Assembly: GCA_018384465.1 (NCBI GenBank)
Contig: JAHAYQ010000017.1
Span: forward strand, 1-12,093
DNA from: Myroides sp.
Lineage (GTDB): Bacteria; Bacteroidota; Bacteroidia; Flavobacteriales; Flavobacteriaceae
Reading direction: 5' to 3'
DNA length: 12,093 nt
The translations under genes were made by a program, and so were the position numbers. This document shows positions 7,204 to 12,093 of this stretch, piece after piece. The notes beneath the pieces are model-generated. The model had not been told where the DNA came from, ran no database searches, and saw nothing but the letters and a program-made list of their open reading frames with translations. How positions within the stretch are numbered: the stretch's first letter is position 1; the number at the start of each line of letters is the position of its first letter.

Positions 7204-8199
7204 ATGATTAAAGATCCAAAATTTGCGGTTATTGGCGGAGGTAGTTGGGCTACCGCTATAGCCAAAATGTTGTGCCATAACCAAAACGAAATTGCTTGGT
7301 ATATGCGCAGCGATGCCGCGATTGAAGGGCTGAAAGAAAATAAGCACAATCCTAATTACTTAAGTTCGGTAGAGTTTGATATCGATCAATTAATACTCAC
7401 CAGCGATATTAATCAAGCAATTACGTATGCAGATTATATTGTGTTTGCTGTTCCATCTGCATTTTTAGGTAGTGAATTAGAAAAAGTGACCGTTTCGTTA
7501 GATAATAAGGTCATTATATCTGCCATTAAAGGTATAATTCCTGAAACCGGACTAATTGTAGGGCAGCACTTTATGCAAACGTACCAATTGCCTATAGAAA
7601 ATATTGCGGTTTTAGCAGGGCCTTGTCATGCAGAAGAAGTAGCGTTAGAGCGTTTATCATATCTTACAATTGCAGCTGGCGATTTAAACACAGCAGAGAT
7701 TATTGCAAATAGTTTAAAAAGTCATTACATAAAAGCAAAAACATCCGATGATGTGGTTGGCACAGAATATGCTGCCATGTTAAAAAACATCTATGCTATA
7801 GCAGCCGGTATTGCGCACGGATTAGGTTATGGCGATAATTTTCAGGCGCTGTTAATGAGTAATGCCATTCGCGAAATGAAAAAGTTTATTAAACAAGTAC
7901 ACAAGCTTAAGCGCAACATCAACGATTCGGCTTACTTAGGTGATTTGTTGGTAACAGGTTATTCGCTTTTTTCGCGAAACCGTATGTTTGGAAACATGAT
8001 TGGTAAAGGATACACTGTTATATCTACCAAAATGGAAATGAATATGGTTGCCGAAGGTTATTATGCAACAAAAAGTGCATATTTGATGAATCAGGAATTA
8101 AAAGCTAAAACGCCGATAATTGATGCGGTGTACGATGTGCTTTACAACAATAAAGAAGCCAAAAAAGTATTTAAAAAATTAACCGATAAACTTGATTAA
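7204..8199 (+). CDS. gpsA: Glycerol-3-phosphate dehydrogenase [NAD(P)+]
   Basis: This is a 331-residue soluble enzyme that reduces dihydroxyacetone phosphate to sn-glycerol 3-phosphate, the backbone precursor of phospholipids. The N-terminal dinucleotide-binding motif is IGGGSWATA (10-18). FAVPSAFL (81-88), SAIKG with Lys109, AGPCHAEEV (138-146) and MLKNIYAIAAG with Lys194 are all in place. So are LGDLLVTGYSLFSRNRMFG, with Asp247, and Arg258-Asn259-Arg260. I choose ATG 7204 because an earlier TTG at 7183 overlaps the promoter -7 element and would add seven non-family residues. The next gene begins 2 bases after the stop, so they form a two-gene operon. Confidence 0.95.
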   Translation: MIKDPKFAVIGGGSWATAIAKMLCHNQNEIAWYMRSDAAIEGLKENKHNPNYLSSVEFDIDQLILTSDINQAITYADYIVFAVPSAFLGSELEKVTVSLDNKVIISAIKGIIPETGLIVGQHFMQTYQLPIENIAVLAGPCHAEEVALERLSYLTIAAGDLNTAEIIANSLKSHYIKAKTSDDVVGTEYAAMLKNIYAIAAGIAHGLGYGDNFQALLMSNAIREMKKFIKQVHKLKRNINDSAYLGDLLVTGYSLFSRNRMFGNMIGKGYTVISTKMEMNMVAEGYYATKSAYLMNQELKAKTPIIDAVYDVLYNNKEAKKVFKKLTDKLD

Positions 8200-8201
8200 T
8201 A

Positions 8202-9227
8202 ATGAATAACCTACCAGACGATCATTTAATAAACCATCCGTGGTTAATTGGTGGCTTTGCCATCGCAGTTGTAATAATGCTTTTGTTAGATTTAGGAGTC
8301 TTTAACAAAAAAAGTCACACCATATCTAATAAAGAAGCCTTGTCTTGGACAATTGTTTGGATCGCCTTATCTATGGTTTTTAGTGGTGTAGTTTACTGGG
8401 TGTTAGACAGACCGTACGGTATAACCGATAATTTTGCAAAATATCAAGCAGCTTATTGGATAGAAAAAGCACTCTCGGTAGATAACCTCTTTGTATTTAT
8501 TCTTGTATTTCAATTTTTTAAAATTCCGAAAGAATATCAGCACAAAGTATTGTTTTGGGGAATTTTAGGTGCTTTGTTTTTTAGAGCGATCTTTATATTT
8601 GCCGGAGTTGAATTAATTAAGCTTACCTATCTTACTTTACCGTTTTTAGGAATAGATCCCGAAACAGGAGATCCACGTCAGTTAAATGTTATTTTGTTTG
8701 TATTTGGTATCTTTCTGATTATAGCAGGAATAAAATCTGGTATGCCAGCTAAAGAAGATGACGATGCCGATTTATCTAAAAATTTAGGTGTGCGTTTGGT
8801 ACATAAGTTTTTTAAAGTGTCACCAGATTTTGATGGAGATAAATTCTTCACCGTTCAAAATGGAGTAAAAATGGTTACACCGTTGTTCGTTGCTTTGGCA
8901 GTAATTGAAATTACCGATTTGGTTTTTGCAGTAGATAGTATCCCGGCTATTTTTGCCATTGCGCCAGATGATCCTTTTATTCTGTATACATCAAACATAT
9001 TTGCTATTTTAGGATTGCGCTCTATGTACTTTTTACTTGCCAACTCTATGGATATGTTTTCAAAATTACATTACGGTTTGGCAATTATATTAGTATTTAT
9101 TGGAACAAAAATGATTATTATGCCGTATTATCATTTTGATTCTTCTGTTTCATTAATCATTATTGGTTCGGTATTGGCACTTTCGGTTATTTGGTCATTA
9201 ATTTCAAATAAAAAGAATAAAGTTTAA
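8202..9227 (+). CDS. TerC/Alx-family integral membrane protein (probable Mn2+ exporter)
   Basis: This 341-residue inner-membrane protein has about eight or nine hydrophobic spans. TerC signatures are present: EKALSVDNLFVF (88-99), EITDLVFAVDS (236-246) and SNIFAILGLRSMYF (264-277). Acidic residues within the membrane segments (Glu88, Asp94, Glu236, Asp239, Asp245) are the family's likely metal ligands. A long acidic loop (184-190) separates the halves. The Alx subgroup exports manganese in other bacteria, while the name TerC comes from tellurite resistance; no ter gene cluster is nearby. It follows gpsA by 2 bases, so no separate riboswitch or promoter is visible, unlike the manganese-riboswitch-controlled relatives elsewhere. 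The substrate is inferred from the family. Confidence 0.9.
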   Translation: MNNLPDDHLINHPWLIGGFAIAVVIMLLLDLGVFNKKSHTISNKEALSWTIVWIALSMVFSGVVYWVLDRPYGITDNFAKYQAAYWIEKALSVDNLFVFILVFQFFKIPKEYQHKVLFWGILGALFFRAIFIFAGVELIKLTYLTLPFLGIDPETGDPRQLNVILFVFGIFLIIAGIKSGMPAKEDDDADLSKNLGVRLVHKFFKVSPDFDGDKFFTVQNGVKMVTPLFVALAVIEITDLVFAVDSIPAIFAIAPDDPFILYTSNIFAILGLRSMYFLLANSMDMFSKLHYGLAIILVFIGTKMIIMPYYHFDSSVSLIIIGSVLALSVIWSLISNKKNKV

Positions 9228-9243
9228 TTACGATCTTTTTATC

Positions 9244-9289
9244 AAATAAGTGAGCCCAGATTATAAAATCTGGGCTCACTTATTTTTTT
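9244..9289. terminator. Strong bidirectional terminator
   Basis: A perfect 19-base-pair hairpin (9244-9262 with 9267-9285, loop ATAA) has a GAGCCCAGATT core and A/T-rich base. T-rich sequence follows on the plus side. It lies between the convergent TerC-family gene and the small minus-strand gene and can serve both. Confidence 0.92.
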
Positions 9290-9309
9290 AAGAATACTTT
9301 AAGCGAATA

Positions 9310-9717
9310 CTATTTCAACAAAACCCCTCTTAAAGTAGTTGTAGGAATATCACTTAAAGCCATTTTATTCACGGTATTGGTTTTGAAAACAAAGGTTTTT
9401 TCAAACATTTTGTTGTCTAAAAAATACGTAACGGCAAACTCATTGTTTAATTGTAATACATTGTTTTCAAGCAATTCTATTTTTACAGTGCTTTTTGCTG
9501 GCACTTCTTTAAAAGCATGTCTAAATGTACCGGTTTTTCGTTGTTCATTATTAATGATCCCGTAAGCACGCGATACTACTAATACCATTTCTAAATCTTT
9601 ATCGGTATTGTTTACCAAATGTACATACCAACTTTCTTCTTGAAAATCATCGTTCCATTCAGCGATTGCTGCTAAAAATACATTTTCTGATTTAGGAACT
9701 TCAATATCCTTTTTCAT
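9310..9717 (-). CDS. Conserved hypothetical protein
   Basis: This is a 135-residue soluble protein with no signal peptide or membrane segment. It resembles a small Bacteroidota family whose members begin MKKDIE(V/I)P and carry an EWNDDF segment (here residues 21-26). Some genomes list such proteins as 'phenylalanyl-tRNA synthetase subunit alpha', a label I see no support for: there are no class II synthetase motifs. The alternating hydrophobic pattern (WYVHLVNNT, MVLVVSRAY, FAVTYFLDNKMFEKTFVF) suggests a mostly beta-strand domain. The function is unknown. It is a single gene convergent with the TerC-family gene. Confidence 0.8.
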   Translation of the reverse strand: MKKDIEVPKSENVFLAAIAEWNDDFQEESWYVHLVNNTDKDLEMVLVVSRAYGIINNEQRKTGTFRHAFKEVPAKSTVKIELLENNVLQLNNEFAVTYFLDNKMFEKTFVFKTNTVNKMALSDIPTTTLRGVLLK

Positions 9718-9737
9718 CTTTCTTTAAATTTAAAAAG

Positions 9738-9745
9738 CAAAGATA
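9738..9745 (-). promoter_or_regulatory. Likely -7 promoter element of the small hypothetical gene
   Basis: The minus strand reads TATCTTTG, an exact TAnnTTTG match, 20 bases upstream of the ATG at 9717. No TTG -33 element is seen at the usual spacing. Confidence 0.5.
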
Positions 9746-9911
9746 AAATAAAAAGTTTCAGAAGAGTTTTAAAGTAAATATTAAAATATTTATTAAAAAT
9801 TTGATTTATATAAAAACATGTTTTATATTCGTTAAAGGTTTTTCATAATTTATATAAATAAATTGGTTTTTTGGTTAGATGAAATTCATGGTAAACATTG
9901 CTATGAGAAAG

Positions 9912-9941
9912 AATCGCTCCGTATTTGGAGCGATTTTTTTT
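9912..9941 (+). terminator. Orphan intrinsic terminator upstream of porW
   Basis: The perfect stem AATCGCTCC (9912-9920)/GGAGCGATT (9927-9935) with loop GTATTT runs into a series of T to 9941. The nearest plus-strand gene upstream (TerC family) already ends in its own terminator, so this one has no obvious partner. It may end a short untranslated RNA or attenuate a leader. Confidence 0.8.
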
Positions 9942-10069
9942 AAATCCTTTTTATTATTAAAATAGGTTCTGTTTTCTTATTTTTACACACTAAAGTACAG
10001 ATCGTTAAGATTTTTTAAATTATAAATACGAAAAACTGTATTTTTCAGTTATTGTAAAAAAGCAAACTA

Positions 10070-12093
10070 TTGAAAACTATTTTCTTTAAATACGTACCCA
10101 TACTTTTCGTTTTCTTGGTAATTGCCGCGTGCTCTACCGAAAAAGCTGGTTTTTTGAATAAAGGCTTTCATGCCACCAATACCAAATACAATGTATTGTA
10201 TAACGGAACTACGTCGTATGATCGTGGTATGTTGGAAATTAAAAAGAAATATGTCGATGATTTTTCTAACATACTAACTGTTGAACCAGCGCAGCAAGAT
10301 GAAAAAGCATTAATTATTACAGGTGCTGCAGAGAAAAGTCCTCATTTTCAACGAGCAGAAGACAAGGCGATTAAAGCCGCACAAAAGCATTCTATTAATG
10401 TAGCGGGTAAAGAACACAATCCACAAATGGACGAGGCTTATATGTTGCTGGGCAAAGCACGTTATCAAGATCTTCGATTTGTTCCCGCCATCGAAGCATT
10501 TAACTATATCATTTTAAAATATCCTGACAGTGATTTGTTTTACGATGCTTTGGTATGGAAAGAAAAAACCAATTTAAAATTAGAATACCACGGTTTAGCC
10601 ATTCAAAATCTAAAAAAAATATTTAGAGATAGCGAAGAGGCCATGAAAAAGCAAACCAAAGCCGATGCTTATGCTACCTTAGCGCAAGGATATATCCATT
10701 TAGAACATTTAGACTCTGCTAAAATTCCTTTGCAAAAAGCCATTGATTTAACTACAGATGTTGATGAAAAAGCCAGATACACTTACGTTTTAGGTCAGTT
10801 GAATAGCCAAACCGGACAAAAAACCGATGCGGTTAAAAATTTTCAAGATGTAATTGATTACAATCGCCGTATTTCACGTGCTTTGGTGATTAATGCTCAT
10901 GCCGAAAAATTTGCTAATCAAGATTTACAATCTATTGATACAATGGCATTTTTCCGTCAATATGTGTCTTTATTAAACGATCGAGAAAATCGACCGTATG
11001 CTGACATCATTTTTCATCAGTTAGGAGTGATGCATGAGTCGTATGGATCTACTGATCGAGCTGTGAAAGATTACAATATGTCTTTAAAAGCCAATAAAAA
11101 TAACGAATACATTCGGGTATCCAACTATAATAAATTGGCGAACATCTATTATCAAAAAAAACAATTTGAAACTGCCGGATTGTATTACGATTCTACCATG
11201 GTGTACATGAATCCCATGTCGCGCGAATATGTGCAGGTAAAACGCAAGCGAAATAATTTGGTTGATATTGTACGTTACGAACAAATTACCCGCAAAAATG
11301 ATAGCATCTTAAATTTAGTAGCAAAAGACGAGCCACAGCGTAGACAAGAAATAGAAAAACTTATTGAACGTTTAAAAGTAGAAGATGCCAAAGCGCAACA
11401 AGCAGCAGCGCAACAAAACACACAAATGCCAGGTATGGCGCCAAGTACTGGGGCGGCTTCTAACTTTTATTTTTACAACACCAATGCGGTACAACAAGGA
11501 AAAAACGATTTTAGCAGAAAGTGGGGCAATCGTCCGCTAACTGATAATTGGCGATGGTCGTCTGTGGCATCAACAAGTGGCGCAACAGTGGTTGCAAATG
11601 AACAACAAGCTGCAGGAACAGTTCAAAATGCTGATGGATCTACTACCGAAGAAGATGTTTTTGACCCAGCAGTAGCCAGGTATAATGTCGATTTTTATTT
11701 AAGACAAATTCCAACAGATAGTTTAGAACTTAAAAATCTAAAAATTGAGCGCGACAATGCATATTATCAATTAGGATTGTTGTACAGCGATCGTTTAGAA
11801 GAATACGAAGTGGCAGCAGGTAAATTAGAACATTTGTTGGTAATTGATCCTGAAAAGGGACTGATTGAGCCATCGAAATATCATTTATATAAAATTTATC
11901 AAAAAATAGATCCAAATAAAGCACAAGCTATGTTGAATGATCTTACTAGCAACCATCCAAATTCACGTTATACACAAGTGGCGTTGAATCCAAATACGGT
12001 GGTAAGTGCTGATGGATCGCCAACGGATGACTACAATCAAATTTATCGTTTGTACGCCAACGGAGCTTATTATGAAACCTTGCAAGAGTTAGA
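10070..12093 (+). CDS. porW: Type IX secretion system lipoprotein PorW/SprE, 3' end cut off
   Basis: The frame is open from TTG 10070 to the window edge (674 codons; Flavobacterium SprE is about 870). An in-frame stop at 10055-10057 and the lack of ATG before the signal peptide force a TTG start. Lys2, a hydrophobic core and the lipobox I-A-A-Cys21 mark an outer-membrane lipoprotein. The mature start includes NTKYNVLYNG, typical of PorW/SprE. TPR-like helical repeats cover about 120-170, 199-263, 313-380 and 561-597. A Gln/Ala-rich linker (about 436-450) precedes the aromatic signature FYFYNTNAV...GKNDF...WGNRPLTDNWRW (about 466-498). PorW is known to link the secretion translocon with the PorK/PorN ring; in Flavobacterium sprE loss blocks gliding and secretion. 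No neighbouring T9SS gene is in the window. Confidence 0.92.
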   Translation, partial: MKTIFFKYVPILFVFLVIAACSTEKAGFLNKGFHATNTKYNVLYNGTTSYDRGMLEIKKKYVDDFSNILTVEPAQQDEKALIITGAAEKSPHFQRAEDKAIKAAQKHSINVAGKEHNPQMDEAYMLLGKARYQDLRFVPAIEAFNYIILKYPDSDLFYDALVWKEKTNLKLEYHGLAIQNLKKIFRDSEEAMKKQTKADAYATLAQGYIHLEHLDSAKIPLQKAIDLTTDVDEKARYTYVLGQLNSQTGQKTDAVKNFQDVIDYNRRISRALVINAHAEKFANQDLQSIDTMAFFRQYVSLLNDRENRPYADIIFHQLGVMHESYGSTDRAVKDYNMSLKANKNNEYIRVSNYNKLANIYYQKKQFETAGLYYDSTMVYMNPMSREYVQVKRKRNNLVDIVRYEQITRKNDSILNLVAKDEPQRRQEIEKLIERLKVEDAKAQQAAAQQNTQMPGMAPSTGAASNFYFYNTNAVQQGKNDFSRKWGNRPLTDNWRWSSVASTSGATVVANEQQAAGTVQNADGSTTEEDVFDPAVARYNVDFYLRQIPTDSLELKNLKIERDNAYYQLGLLYSDRLEEYEVAAGKLEHLLVIDPEKGLIEPSKYHLYKIYQKIDPNKAQAMLNDLTSNHPNSRYTQVALNPNTVVSADGSPTDDYNQIYRLYANGAYYETLQEL

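Larger units (their letters stand above)
9718..10069. other. 352-base divergent intergenic region
   Basis: This very AT-rich region lies between the small minus-strand gene and porW. It contains the minus-strand -7 element, a 12-base perfect palindrome AAAACATGTTTT (9813-9824) and an orphan intrinsic terminator (9912-9941). The stretch from 9942 to the porW start has a weak -7-like TATTTTTA (9978-9985) without a clear -33 partner. A 28-codon frame (about 9879-9965) runs through the terminator and looks like chance. Confidence 0.6.

Noticed and set aside
9879..9965. 28-codon frame MKFMVNIAMRKN... upstream of porW
   Set aside because: It runs straight through a perfect terminator hairpin and its T-run, and has no coding character.
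10021..10060. Small inverted repeat AACTG/CAGTT before porW as a riboswitch or operator
   Set aside because: Five-base arms in AT-rich sequence are too weak, and no wider structure supports it.

Overview
The window is AT-rich chromosomal DNA from a member of the Bacteroidota, most likely a Flavobacteriaceae species (Flavobacterium/Myroides-like). Evidence for this: start codons lack strong Shine-Dalgarno sequences. Several genes are preceded by the Bacteroidota promoter pattern TTG-N17-23-TAnnTTTG. A PorW/SprE-type lipoprotein of the type IX secretion system is present. The gene order yicC-gmk-nadD is familiar from this group. The content is mostly core metabolism and RNA or envelope housekeeping. 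I found no CRISPR array, prophage, rRNA or tRNA, and no clear novel defence or biosynthetic system.

Left part (1-2905). On the minus strand, rnr (RNase R) is translationally coupled through an ATGA overlap to a secreted protein that runs off the left edge. Upstream of rnr lies a 620-base region with no intact gene. It holds a badly decayed, truncated IS30-family transposase on the minus strand, recognisable only by joining several frames.

Middle part (2906-9227), all on the plus strand. It starts with an unrecognised lipoprotein overlapping an ArsC/Spx-like thioredoxin-fold protein. Next is aqpZ, broken by a one-base frameshift after codon 34 and carrying His-to-Asp at a water-pore selectivity position, followed by a terminator. 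Then comes yicC (endoribonuclease family), a 96-base palindromic dispersed repeat, and gmk and nadD (nucleotide and NAD synthesis) 4 bases apart, followed by a terminator. Last are gpsA (glycerol-3-phosphate synthesis for phospholipids) and a TerC/Alx-family membrane protein 2 bases apart, closed by a strong bidirectional terminator.

Right part (9228-12093). A small conserved hypothetical gene lies on the minus strand. A 350-base intergenic region follows, containing an orphan intrinsic terminator. The window ends inside porW/sprE, which must start at TTG and is cut by the right edge after about 674 codons.

The items most worth checking are the aqpZ frameshift plus selectivity-filter change, the IS30 relic, the structured repeat inside the yicC-gmk interval, the orphan terminator that may end a small RNA, and the non-ATG start of porW.
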